A stretch of 15,610 bases of DNA, from positions 1 to 15,610 of the forward strand of contig MSJH02000586.1 of assembly GCA_001931875.2 (NCBI GenBank), written 5' to 3'. The DNA comes from Byssochlamys sp. IMV 00236. Its lineage: Eukaryota; Ascomycota; Eurotiomycetes; Eurotiales; Thermoascaceae. Shown in pieces: positions 1-8,323 of this stretch. The translations under genes and the position numbers were made by a program. Under the pieces are notes generated by a model, which was not told the origin of the DNA, ran no database searches, and saw only the letters and a list, made by a program, of their open reading frames with translations. Position 1 is the first letter of the stretch. The number at the start of each line of letters is the position of its first letter.

Positions 1-504
1 GGTCATGATGAATATATTGAATATGGTGCTTCGGAAGCAGGAAAATTGTACGATGGTGACGAAGGAACAAAGAGAATGGAAGAAGGGTCTAAAAAGCTAC
101 CCAAGTGTCTGAAGGATATGTTGGACCACTTATTACTCAAAAAAGATGATAGATTAAGGATATAAACAACTGGATTTATTCATTCTGGCCTTGAATCATA
201 TTTTATGACGGCAGATCGCCCTGTTAAATATGCGACAAGGATAATCAAATCAAGGAGAATCCATATTTCCAATGATATTTCCGGCTTTGATTCAACCATT
301 TTACCTGCTATCTGTTCTGCTTGGATTGCTAAAGAAGTTGTTAAAAAAGTACAAGATGTATTGCATGAACCCGTTGAATGCGATAATACTGAAGACTCGA
401 GTTGGTTAGATGACTACTGGGATGACGGAAAAATTAACGCTATTATACCAGAAACATCAACATCAAGTGATCTTCGTGGTGGAAAGAAGATCAAAAGAAC
501 ATGA
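1..504 (+). pseudogene. 3' end of a hypothetical-protein gene with an in-frame stop
   Basis: Reading frame 1 is open from the first base of the window to a TAA at 163-165. It then continues in the same frame, with no shift, to a TAG-free stretch ending in TGA at 502-504. Both sides of the internal stop look like one protein: an acidic, Lys/Met-rich segment (LKDMLDHLLLKK) and then TTGFIHSGLESYF followed by a segment with HISNDISGFDSTILPA and a charged tail rich in Asp, Lys and Arg. This resembles in style a family of lineage-specific hypothetical proteins I associate with Mucorales genomes; that is recollection, not a search. A CAA to TAA change (Gln to stop) would explain the stop. The 5' end lies outside the window. 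It could instead be an intact gene starting at ATG 205 (99 aa), but the coherent upstream frame argues against that. No function can be assigned. Confidence 0.5.
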
Positions 505-715
505 TCAATATGAATGAAAATTCTTAATAAATAAATAGTAAATAGGAGTGAGAATCCTCTTTATAGTTTGAAGTAAGAATGGTTTATTGTCTTATTTTCT
601 GGAAATTGATTATTGGATTGTCGACGCAAATTGCTCTGTTGTAGTACTTAATAGTATCAAACCAAGGTATCTCCTCAGTTCATCAACAATAGCAGTAAAT
701 CGGACATGTTCCATC
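505..715. other. spacer between pseudogene and LINE remnant
   Basis: No coding signal is convincing here. It separates the 3' end of the hypothetical pseudogene (+) from the stop codon of the LINE-like reading frame (-). It probably includes the 3' untranslated end of the retroelement. No clear poly-A tail or target-site duplication could be made out by eye. Confidence 0.35.
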
Positions 716-2160
716 TCATTTTGTTTGTTTGTATGGCAGCAAGCTCTGTTTTATTGTTTTAAATCCTTTAGACGTCATGATGAGAGGTAAAAAAGATTGT
801 GAAAAAAGGACTAGTCTAAATAAATGTGGCTGGGAATCAGACAGATCAGAATCTTTGTCTAGGTCGAGTTCAGCGGAGAGTTTGGTAACTAGGAGAGTGG
901 CAGTGGAAATGATAGAAGGAGGAGAGAAAGGAACGTTGTCAAAGACAAAACGTCAGTGAGCAGATCAGAGGGCCTGCAAGGTGCAGCCTACAATCTAAGC
1001 AGTGGATAGAGCGGTGGATAGAGCGGTGGATAGGTCGGGAAGAGTGTCGAGAGTAGTACGGTCGATGGTCTTGTTGAGCAACATCAATTATCGTAGAAGC
1101 AGGATGGAAGGAGTCTGGTAAGAGGGATTGATGAATGTGGTGAGCATGGTAGACCAGACTTGAAAGCGAGTGTGACAGAGAAAAAGGAAGTGATCGAGGT
1201 TATCGATTGATGAAGGTTGGTCAGGAAGACAGTGAGGACATATATTAGTGAAGACGATATGAGGAATACGCTTGTTGAGGATGAAGCGAGTAGTGATGGC
1301 GCGGTGCAGGACTCGAAACTAAATATTGCGGGCGGTAAGGAGGATTTGAAGAGCCCAGAATGTTTTCAAGTTAGGTTGAAAATAGAGACGATGAGTAGTG
1401 GATTTGGTGGAAGGCTCACCCAGAACAAGAGCTTTGTAGACTTTGATGAGAGACATGGTACAAATCATGGACAGGTGTGCTTGAGAGGGAGGAAGGACGA
1501 TGAGAGAATCGCGAAAAGCATCTAGAGCGGTAAGGGGGGAAGAAGAAGGGAAGTAGTTTTCGGCAATAATGATAGGAAGAATACCCGGTGTGACAATAAA
1601 GTGAGCATTGACGAAAGGCTGGAAGATGGGTTGGTTGTTACGAAGCAAGCGAAGGATTCTTTTTTTTTGACCATAATTGGTCGAGAAAAGATTTCGTTGG
1701 GGAGACGAAATTAAAGACGATGGGTTGTAACATCGTATAGGAAGAGATTATGGCTAATAAGGGCCTAAGCGATTGGAGATCAATTGAGCACGGTAGGTGG
1801 AGGAATAAAAGAGGAGCTTAAAGGATGAAGAGTAGATAGAGTATGACATAAGAGGGCATAAAGGAGAAGATGTAGACATAAGGAAGCAGATATATGGCAG
1901 AAATCAAAGGTGCAGGGAAGAGCATCCACAGCGGAAAAAAGGTTACGAAAGAAAGGGGCGATATTGAAAGGTAGATAAGGTCGACAATGAGGGAAGAGAA
2001 GTGAAAAAAGATAATTGAGGGAAGGAAGATGTGGACAGGAAATAGTCTACAGCAAAGCGAAGGACTGGAAGGGAAGAGAATCGAGAAGTGGAGGAATTTT
2101 GTCGGTGAAGAAGAATGTTCCATCTCACAGTTTGAGTGCACTAAAAAAAACTCTTGATTG
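716..2160 (-). mobile_element. decayed LINE-type (non-LTR) retrotransposon, 3' part of the reverse-transcriptase ORF
   Basis: On the minus strand one frame stays protein-like from about 1800 down to a stop at 718-716, although it is broken by stops at 1754, 1748, 1319, 1088, 995, 965 and 953 (lower coordinate of each). Recognisable stretches are TYRAQLISNRLGPY, FWALQILLTARNI, FRVLHRAITTRFILNKRIP and a zinc-binding pattern: CPHC at 1240-1229, His at 1192-1190, Cys at 1177-1175, then FQVW at ~1157. The order W/L...ARN..FRVLH, CxxC, H..LFLC, W is the layout of the zf-RVT region downstream of reverse transcriptase in plant and fungal LINEs. Above ~1800 the likely frame changes (PFFRNLFSAVDALPC at ~1965-1915), with further stops at 2047 and 2125, so at least one frameshift is present. 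The catalytic RT core (YxDD) was not found, so this is a truncated, non-autonomous relic. The left end is set at the terminal stop; the right end is uncertain. Confidence 0.75.
1002..1037. repeat. 12-bp tandem repeat, 3 copies
   Basis: Three head-to-tail copies of GTGGATAGAGCG (1002-1013, 1014-1025, 1026-1037; the last has two changes). The unit is a multiple of three and lies inside the LINE remnant, where on the minus strand it encodes a repeated LSTA. It therefore looks like in-frame slippage within the old coding sequence. Confidence 0.9.
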
Positions 2161-2838
2161 GTCAGGTAGAGATTTTGAATTTTAAACGCAAACCACTGTA
2201 GGCAAAAAAGTGCATGTGGATATCGAAGTAATATATGTTTATAATTAGTAGATCTAGTTAGAAGTCCTTTTTTTTTTATTGCTTTTGTGATGTGTATATT
2301 GATGGTCAAACATTTTTACTGTATTGTTTTCAAAATCTAAAAATGGAAAGAGGCACAAGACAATGTGTCAACACATCAGACCAACAGAACGAAAACGGAG
2401 CAATATGAAGCGTGAAGTTTATGTAATAAAAGTAATTTGCAATGAATTTCGAAATGTAAAGGGCAAGTGTTTGTCTTTATCCGATGATTGAAGGAACTAT
2501 TTCATCCGTTAGCGAGAGCGTTTGTGTGTGTGTATGACATTTATTTTTAGAACTCGCATGATGTTCACTTTTGAAAGAGTGCGACACCAATTCTACGGGT
2601 GCGACTTTACTTTCCGGATACCCCTTCCAAGAGTAACTTCAGATAGGATAAACTATAGTTTATTTTTTCACAAATAGGAAAGCATTAGTAGTACTAGAGA
2701 ATATCATGCCACTACCCTCTTTAAAAGTAATTCTGGTAAAATGCAGGTTTAGCAATAGATTTATTTTTATGAATATAAACAGAGCGAATATGAAAAAAAA
2801 AAGTTGTACAGAATAATAAAAAAGATAGATGCGTTATT
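2161..2838. other. AT-rich intergenic region, LINE remnant to perilipin 3' end
   Basis: No gene is supported. The first ~150 bp may hold more eroded retroelement (a minus-strand stretch reads ALFCLQWFAFKIQNLYLTN around 2215-2160), but I cannot place it in a domain. A short GT tract lies near 2522-2534. On the minus strand AATAAA occurs at 2765-2760, 74 bp beyond the perilipin stop, and is a candidate polyadenylation signal for that gene. Confidence 0.5.
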
Positions 2839-3984
2839 TTATGCTTTTGTACTGACAAGACCAAGAGTTGACTTTACTTCTCGTACGACCTTGTTATTTA
2901 AGCTGTATTCACGAATTTGTTCTTGTAAGCCATGGATGGTGTTTTTAAACAATGGAAAGATCTGAGTCTGGTTTACGTGTAGGATATTTGTTGCCTTTTG
3001 TAATGGAGCGACATCAGATTTTAACATTTCAGTGCGAACGATTTCGTATTCATTAGAAGCAAAATGAACCAAAGGTTGAACGAGCCAAGGCAGATTATCC
3101 ATGACATGTTTTTCTTTAGCATAGTTGGCAGCAGAATCAATACGTTTAATCACATCGACGGTAAGCTCATGAAGACGTTGGTTAGCCTTATGTTGAGTTG
3201 TAGTATAGCCATCCTTGAGTGAGTTTACAAAGTCTTGTAAGCGAGTGTTTGCCTTTTGAATAGAGTGGAGAGCTTCCTGAAGGAATTGACTTGTTTCCGC
3301 CAAGCGAGACAAGTCGGATTTTGCACGGTACGCCAAGCGGTCCTTCACTTCATTGGCTAATGATTTTTTACCATTCTCTGATCGCATAGTTGCGTCATTT
3401 TTTTCCTTGGGGAGATACTTATTGACCAACTGTTCGACGCTTTCACTGGTGTAAGTAACAATACGCCCCTTGACATCTTTATAGACTTTTTGAGGGCTTG
3501 ACAACATTACACTGGGAGGAAGTTTAGATTCAACCAAATCAAGTGATTTACAACCAAATTCGTCAGCCTTCTTTAAATGACCTCTGTATCTCTCAGCATA
3601 TGGGGAAGCAATGTTGGCAGCTAACTTGGCAGTAGCTTCAGCCTGATTCATAGCGAATCGACTGATCATGTGTTGATTGGCAATTTCTTGTACCTTGGCT
3701 GTGCTATCACGAATCAAAGGAATGGCAAAGAGTCGTGAAAAGAATGCAAAGTTATTTTCTACTGGCTTATTGGCTTCGCTTGTGGTAACGACAAAATTGT
3801 CTTTTTTTTAGGAGAATTTTTTAGTAAATGATTGCTATGCAACAATTGTACATTTCTTACCAGGTGCATGAACTTCTCTATCCAATACTTCAAGTGGATT
3901 ATCTGTCGGAATGGATTCTGTAACTTGATCAAATTCCTCTTTGCTAGAGATCTTCTTGTGAAGTGGGTTGTGCTTCTTTGTCAT
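2839..3984 (-). CDS. perilipin-family lipid-droplet protein (361 aa, 2 exons)
   Basis: Exons are 3984-3861 and 3800-2839, joined across a 60-nt GT-AG intron (3860-3801); the phase matches (codon 42 is split G|AC). The product is soluble, largely helical and has no signal peptide or membrane segment. Residues ~59-136 hold the family hallmark: FFSRLFAIPLIRD, then ADEFGCKSLDLVESKLP at 120-136, matching the conserved ADE.....LD.LE..LP block of perilipins. The remainder is amphipathic helix with many Lys, Glu and Gln. Perilipins coat lipid droplets and control lipase access to stored triacylglycerol; fungal members include MPL1 and CAP20. Length is in the usual fungal range. The start at 3984 is chosen because it opens the first exon, sits ~60 bp below a TATA-like box, and no upstream in-frame extension is needed. 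The neighbouring polyol dehydrogenase lies upstream on the same strand. The family call is firm; the specific role is inferred. Confidence 0.85.
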
Positions 3985-4043
3985 TGTTAGAAATGTGGAA
4001 AAAAGTGTTATAAAAAGCGGTTGATATTGTGTAAAATGCCTTG

Positions 4044-4052
4044 TTTATATAT
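4044..4052 (-). promoter_or_regulatory. TATA-like box of the perilipin gene
   Basis: ATATATAAA read on the minus strand, 60-68 bp upstream of the perilipin start codon. It is the best TATA match in this AT-rich gap; position and strand fit, but no transcript evidence is available. Confidence 0.5.
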
Positions 4053-4221
4053 CTTCAAGAACATTGCTTGTGTCCGACTGAGATTAAATCAATAGTTGAC
4101 ATGTGAAGATTGTAACCCTGTAAGATTGACCTTGGTATTTTTTTTATATAGGACATTTCCATTAAAAAAGGCTTTATTTCTTAATACTAACATCACTATA
4201 GTAACTTTATTTCTTTAGATC

Positions 4222-4320
4222 GGTACCATGTTACATGCCATGGCAACGGCCTCCCTCTCTGTAAAGATATCTTTACATGTAAATGAACAATGACAGACGT
4301 CAGAACTTCCGAAATCGGAA
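4222..4320. promoter_or_regulatory. cluster of palindromes in the perilipin upstream region
   Basis: About 100 bp hold several dyad-symmetric sites: GGTACC (4222-4227), TGCCATGGCA (4236-4245), a perfect 18-bp palindrome TGTAAAGATATCTTTACA (4260-4277), GACGTC (4296-4301), and TTCCGAAATCGGAA (4307-4320; 6-bp arms, 2-bp centre). They lie 238-336 bp upstream of the perilipin start and just beyond the candidate poly-A signal (4351-4346) of the upstream dehydrogenase gene. Dimeric transcription factors typically bind such sites. The factor is unknown. Confidence 0.45.
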
Positions 4321-4409
4321 ACTGTTTTTCTAGATTATTTTTCTATTTATTTTTCATAAAATGTAAATTACTTTTTTCATCATCATCATATCATCTTATT
4401 TGTACAAAG

Positions 4410-5856
4410 TTAGTGTGAATCATTCATAATCACAACTTTAATTGTCCCTTGTCTTCCTTCCTTGACATGTTTAAAGGCTTCAAGTGCGTCTTTGAATTGG
4501 TATCTATGTGTGATTAGGCGTTTTAAATCAATCTTGCCTGAACTAAGCATCTCAATAGCTGTCGGATATGTCTATATATGTCCATTCGTTAGATACGGAA
4601 AGATACGCTTCAACGCATATTTATACTATACTTACATGGCAATATCTCATCACACCTTTCACATCCACTTCTCTTGCAGAAACATCAGCGACTGAAATGG
4701 ATTGCACTGAGGCACCCATACCAACGAGAACAATACATCCACTATTTTTAACAAGCTATTCACACACAAAGAAGGTTATACAAAAAAAATTGAGTTGCAT
4801 AATCCACTTGGTCTTACATAAACAGCCATCTGAACACAAATCTCGGCTCCTGTACAATCAAATACAATATTTACAGGCTTAAATCCAGAATTTATGATTT
4901 TCTCAGCTTCTTCCTTTGCAAAGTCATTACTATCTTGGTCTACTCTACGCGCTCCAGTCAAATGAATTGCTTCATCTGCACAATATTCCTTGGCAAAAGC
5001 CAATCGAGTAGGGTCTCTGTCTGGTCAAAAAGATTATTTACAGGTTTTTCCCCCCTTTTTTTTTACACAACATACCTGCAATAGTTACATGTGTTGCACC
5101 TGCTGCTTTAGCTGCAGCAGCGGTTAAAAGCCCAACTGGTCCAGCACCAAACACAAAGACCCTATCACCTATTTTAACGTCACCTCTGCGAGAAGCATGA
5201 ATGCCAACGGATAACGGCTCAATGAGAGCACCTTCTTCCAGTGTTACATGATCGGGCAGCCTAAAAAAGTCAATTTCTGGTCAACGTAAAAGTATATATA
5301 TATATATATATATCTTACTTGTAACAAAAGTCGGCTGCATGCTTGTAGTAATTGCAGAGTGTACCATCATAAGGTGGGGTAGCAGCAAATGCCATATCAG
5401 GACAAAGGTTATATTTACCCAGCTTGCACATATCACACTTTCGGCAAGGAACACCAGGTTCTAACGCCACGCGGTCTCCCACTTTGAGTGAGGTAACATC
5501 AGGTCCAACAGATACAATGACACCGGCTGATTCATGGCCCAAAACCATGGGCTCTTCAACCACAAAGTGACCGATACGGCCGTGTGTCCAGTAATGAACA
5601 TCAGAACCACAGATACCAGTTGCTCTCACGTTGACAATCACCTCTGTATATACATGTCAGCATATAAAATACACCTCTTCTTTTCTTACCTCCTGGTCCT
5701 GCAGTTGGGATTGGCCTTGGTTCCTACAGGGAGAGAAGCAAATAGTAAGCTTGTGCATTGTTTACAAGACTAAAAAAATGTATCCCTTACAAAAGTGATC
5801 TCGTTAATCTTTTGAAGAACAAATGAAGTGTTTTCTTTAAATTGTTCGGTTGACAT
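4410..5856 (-). CDS. zinc-dependent polyol dehydrogenase, xylitol/sorbitol dehydrogenase type (364 aa, 7 exons)
   Basis: Exons are 5856-5791, 5723-5690, 5643-5319, 5260-5076, 5020-4818, 4755-4636 and 4571-4410. All six introns are GT-AG, 46-67 nt, and the phases match. The protein is a medium-chain dehydrogenase that oxidises a polyol with NAD+ (xylitol to xylulose, or sorbitol to fructose). Catalytic-zinc ligands are Cys45 ([10 protein letters not shown]), His70-Glu71 (GHES) and Glu156. Structural-zinc cysteines are 100, 103, 106 and 114. The Rossmann motif is GAGPVG at 180-185, with Asp204 (VTIAD) at the end of the second strand, which favours NAD over NADP. The block [20 protein letters not shown] and [12 protein letters not shown] near the C-terminus are typical of fungal xylitol/sorbitol dehydrogenases. 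Length is normal and there are no breaks. L-arabinitol 4-dehydrogenase is a close alternative; substrate cannot be fixed from sequence. Expected to be cytosolic in pentose/polyol catabolism. Confidence 0.9.
5293..5313. repeat. (TA)n microsatellite in polyol dehydrogenase intron 3
   Basis: About ten TA units fill the 5' part of the 58-nt intron 5318-5261, between the GTAAGA donor and the branch region. It is likely length-variable between strains. Confidence 0.9.
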
Positions 5857-5903
5857 GGCTACAAAAATGAATTAAAGGAAAATAATGTGTGGAAAAAGTT
5901 GCT

Positions 5904-5911
5904 CTTTTATA
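5904..5911 (-). promoter_or_regulatory. TATA box of the polyol dehydrogenase gene
   Basis: TATAAAAG on the minus strand, 48 bp upstream of the ATG at 5856. Just upstream (5919-5931) is the near-palindrome GGAATATTATTCC, and a further GGAATA lies at 5938-5943, making a candidate regulator site next to the TATA box. Confidence 0.6.
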
Positions 5912-6565
5912 GCCTTCCGGAATATTATTCCTCTTTTGGAATAAAACGTCGCTTTTACTCCATTTAGTTTTAATCCCAGTACACGATTCCGTTTTATGAT
6001 GGCAACTCTGAGATCGAAATTTGTTAAGGTAAACTTTTATGCATTTAAAGAGAGATCTGGGTGGCGGGATCAGTCCAGCGTAAAATACTACTTTTTCCGT
6101 ATTTTGCCATTATTTGAGATAAATGAAACAGACGAACCATAGTCATGAGCCTGTATTCATTCCGTTACAGGCAGATATTTTTTTAATAAACAATACAAAG
6201 TCGAGCTTATGTCTAGTAAACGTGTACAGATAGAAGAAGAAAGAAAGAGAAATAGGAGTGCTTTGGTTATCAATTTATCTTGTTTTCAATCAAGTCTAAA
6301 CAATGTACAAAAGGGCAAAGGGTTTGGGGTATTTCTATTTTTTATTTTTCCGTTGCATAAGAGTGTTTTATATTTTGAAACCATCAATGATCATTTCTTC
6401 ATTCTTTTCAAGAGTTGTCCCTTTGAACGGACTTGGAAGTTACTATACATACCGTTTTAACAGATTTTTGGCCATCTTTGGACATAAACCTTCATGATAC
6501 CGTGTCAACACTATTCCCCCTCATTTTATGCAGCTTAACGCCTTTATAATCACTCAACACAAAAG

Positions 6566-6702
6566 GTATGTCCAAAACAAATCAAAAACAGTGCCAATGA
6601 GTCCGAGCCCATTTTGGGTGATGACGCAATTTTCATGATAGTGTGGCTTTTTAATTTGGGAAATAACATTTTTTTAGCTCTTTTTCTTTTTGTTTCTCAC
6701 AG
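6566..6702 (+). other. probable 5'-UTR intron of the SR-like gene
   Basis: GTATGT at 6566 and a pyrimidine-rich stretch with CTCACAG ending at 6702 bracket a 137-nt intron. The spliced leader would join AAAAG to a single A and then the ATG at 6704. This accounts for the acceptor-like sequence right before the start codon and argues against using the in-frame ATG at 6614. Confidence 0.55.
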
Positions 6703-6703
6703 A

Positions 6704-7503
6704 ATGAGTGAATTATCACCTCCATCTAGCAAAATGGCCGATGACTATCCACCTCCTCCTCCTCCTGCAAACAATGGTGTTCCACCACCTTCGTCATCAT
6801 CTTCATCTGTAGGCCGTCGAGAACGATCACCTGGTCGTGATCGTTCCTTGTCACCACGCCGTCGTTCTCCTTCTGCTGGTGGCCGATACTATGACGACAG
6901 ACGCTCATACCGTGATGATGACAGGTACCACAGAGATCGATACGATTATCCTCGTCGCGATTACTACCACCGAGACGATCGCTACGACCGAGACCGCTAC
7001 GACCGAGACCGTTATGACCACAGAGACAGATATGATCGATATGATCATCGCTATGAGCACAGAGACCGCTATGAACGCTACGACGACAGAAGAGGAAGAT
7101 ATCCTCCTAAAGCAAGAGCAAGAAGACCTGTTGAACGAGGAACAGAACAGGATAGAAAGTCATCAACTACTATTTACGCAGGAAACCTTCCCTACGATTT
7201 CATTGAACGAGACGTAAGATGATATATGTAGATGTAAGAAGGAGTTCTGATTAGGGTCATAGGTTGCCACCATGTTTGAACGCTATGGTCGTTTGAAGTC
7301 AGTAACTGTTCCAATGGACACTGTAACCAATAAGAACAAAGGGTACGCCAAAAAGAGAGAGAGAAAACAAAAGAGTGCGTGTGACACTAATGTGTGATAT
7401 GATAGCTTTGCCTTTATTGAATTTGAGGATCGTCGTGATGCTGAAGACGCATTTGAAAAATTTGATGGTTTCAGCGTCGAAGGCCGTCGTTTAAGACTTG
7501 ACT

Positions 7504-7540
<37 letters not shown>

Positions 7541-7801
7541 TAATCGGGAATTAGACTATAATACGCATCTGTAGGGACATTGGACTTTCAAAGAAAGAAC
7601 AACATCGTCCTGCCAGACGTTCAACAAATGGACCTCCACCTATGGACGATCCTCGTGACAGAAATATGAGCGATCCTTGTAAGTGCTTAGTTCCATTCTT
7701 CAACATGTATTAATACTCTCTTAGATTCTGCTCCCCCTCCTCCTCCTCCTATGGATTCTCGTGGATACAGACGCGACTCACCTGAACCTTATCGTCGCTA
7801 A
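6704..7801 (+). CDS. SR-like RNA-binding protein with one RRM (289 aa, 5 exons)
   Basis: Exons are 6704-7213, 7263-7342, 7406-7504, 7575-7678 and 7725-7801; introns are 46-70 nt, all GT-AG with matching phases. Residues 1-37 are Pro/Ser-rich, 41-57 are a short RS region (RSPGRDRSLSPRRRSPS), and ~61-133 are a Tyr/Asp/Arg tract built on RYDRD-type repeats. A single RRM follows at ~155-231, with RNP2 IYAGNL (157-162) and RNP1 KGFAFIEF (196-203). The tail has a Pro run and PEPYRR at the end. RS-type region plus RRM is the architecture of SR and Tra2-like splicing regulators, which bind pre-mRNA in the nucleus and recruit the spliceosome. The order RS then RRM recalls transformer-2, but the long YDR tract is unusual, so I do not name an ortholog. 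An in-frame ATG at 6614 would add a hydrophobic leader and is rejected. Confidence 0.85.
7507..7538. repeat. 32-nt poly-A run in SR-like intron 3
   Basis: The run begins directly after the GT of the donor at 7505-7506 and fills nearly half of the 70-nt intron (7505-7574). Splicing is still supported because both flanks join to complete the end of the RRM (RLRLDW|DIG) in phase. Confidence 0.95.
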
Positions 7802-8323
7802 ATGGAAAAGAGAAAAGAGAGAGAATAGGTAGAGACATTAGCAGAGTCGAATGCGATGCTTTTATTTTTCTTGTTTTCTTCCAAAAATATTGCTTTTTAT
7901 AAAATAACGCGTCGATACTTTTTTAAAAAAATTTTTGACGAAATCATTTGGATAAAGTGGATTTATCACAAAGCGAGAGAGAGAGAACGTTTTTGCATTG
8001 ATTATCTGTTGCAGCTTTTGTAGAAAAACAGTTATAAGGAGAATACATTAGAGATTAAATCTTTGACTGGATTTGAGGGGATTAACTACGAAAGCCCAGA
8101 GAATTAGAGAATACGATAAATAAAAAAAAGAGTGTGTGTGTGCGAAAGAAAGAGAGAGAGAAAGGCGATATCTTAGATTAGATAGACAAGCCTTGAATAG
8201 AGAGAGAGAGAGAAAAAGAGAGAAAGAGAGAGAGAGATAATACGGTAAGTAATATAATACAGTTATATATATATATACCATATTGCTCCTGTATTTTATT
8301 CATTAAAGGATGTGTTTATAATC
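7802..8323. other. convergent 3' intergenic region with GA/GT/TA microsatellites
   Basis: This separates the stop of the SR-like gene (+) from the stop of the TMX-like gene (-). It is AT-rich and full of simple repeats: short GA runs near 7975-7986, GT at ~8131-8142, GA/GAAA at ~8144-8164 and ~8199-8237, TA at 8264-8277. On the minus strand AATAAA at 8300-8295, 24 bp past the TMX-like stop, is a likely polyadenylation signal. The open frame across the repeats on the minus strand (Leu/Ser/Phe-rich) is a by-product of GA repeats. Confidence 0.75.
8130..8237. repeat. compound GT/GA microsatellite region
   Basis: A GT run (about 8131-8142) is followed by GA and GAAA runs at 8144-8164 and, after a 35-bp unique stretch, at 8199-8237. 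Purines are confined to the plus strand. Confidence 0.9.

Larger units (their letters stand above)
3985..4409. other. intergenic region, perilipin promoter and polyol dehydrogenase 3' flank
   Basis: This holds the perilipin promoter (TATA-like box, palindrome cluster) and the 3' flank of the dehydrogenase gene, including AATAAA on the minus strand at 4351-4346, 59 bp beyond its stop codon. No additional coding exon was found on either strand. Confidence 0.7.
5857..6703. other. divergent intergenic region between polyol dehydrogenase and SR-like gene
   Basis: Two promoters must lie here, one per strand. It holds the dehydrogenase TATA box and GGAATA motifs, an inverted repeat GCCTGTA/TACAGGC with a 10-nt loop at 6149-6172, and on the plus side a probable 5' untranslated exon and intron of the SR-like gene (donor at 6566, acceptor ending 6702). 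Open frames at ~6209-6497 are AT-rich, Phe-rich and resemble nothing known; I do not call them genes. Confidence 0.6.

Noticed and set aside
1217..1525. Plus-strand open frame of 102 codons across the retroelement region
   Set aside because: The opposite strand carries the zinc-binding zf-RVT pattern and coherent LINE-like protein; the plus frame is its shadow.
4568..4882. Plus-strand open frame over the polyol dehydrogenase 3' exons
   Set aside because: It runs antisense through exons and introns of a well-supported dehydrogenase and resembles nothing known.
6209..6497. Possible small gene starting MSSKRVQIEEERKRNR in the intergenic gap
   Set aside because: After a short charged start it becomes AT-driven Phe/Leu sequence, has no recognisable motif, and two overlapping frames are equally open.
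6614..6703. In-frame N-terminal extension of the SR-like protein from ATG 6614, giving a hydrophobic leader
   Set aside because: The extension runs through a pyrimidine tract and CTCACAG acceptor directly before ATG 6704, so it reads intron sequence; a membrane leader makes no sense on an RS/RRM protein.
6837..7217. Second long open frame over the SR-like N-terminus (Thr/Met/Ile-rich)
   Set aside because: It is the +1 frame of a codon repeat (CGN-TAY-GAY); the repeat keeps all frames open. The main frame joins to a proper RRM, this one does not.
8048..8281. Minus-strand open frame rich in Leu, Ser and Phe
   Set aside because: It is produced by GA microsatellites read as CT; it has no domain and no splice or promoter context.
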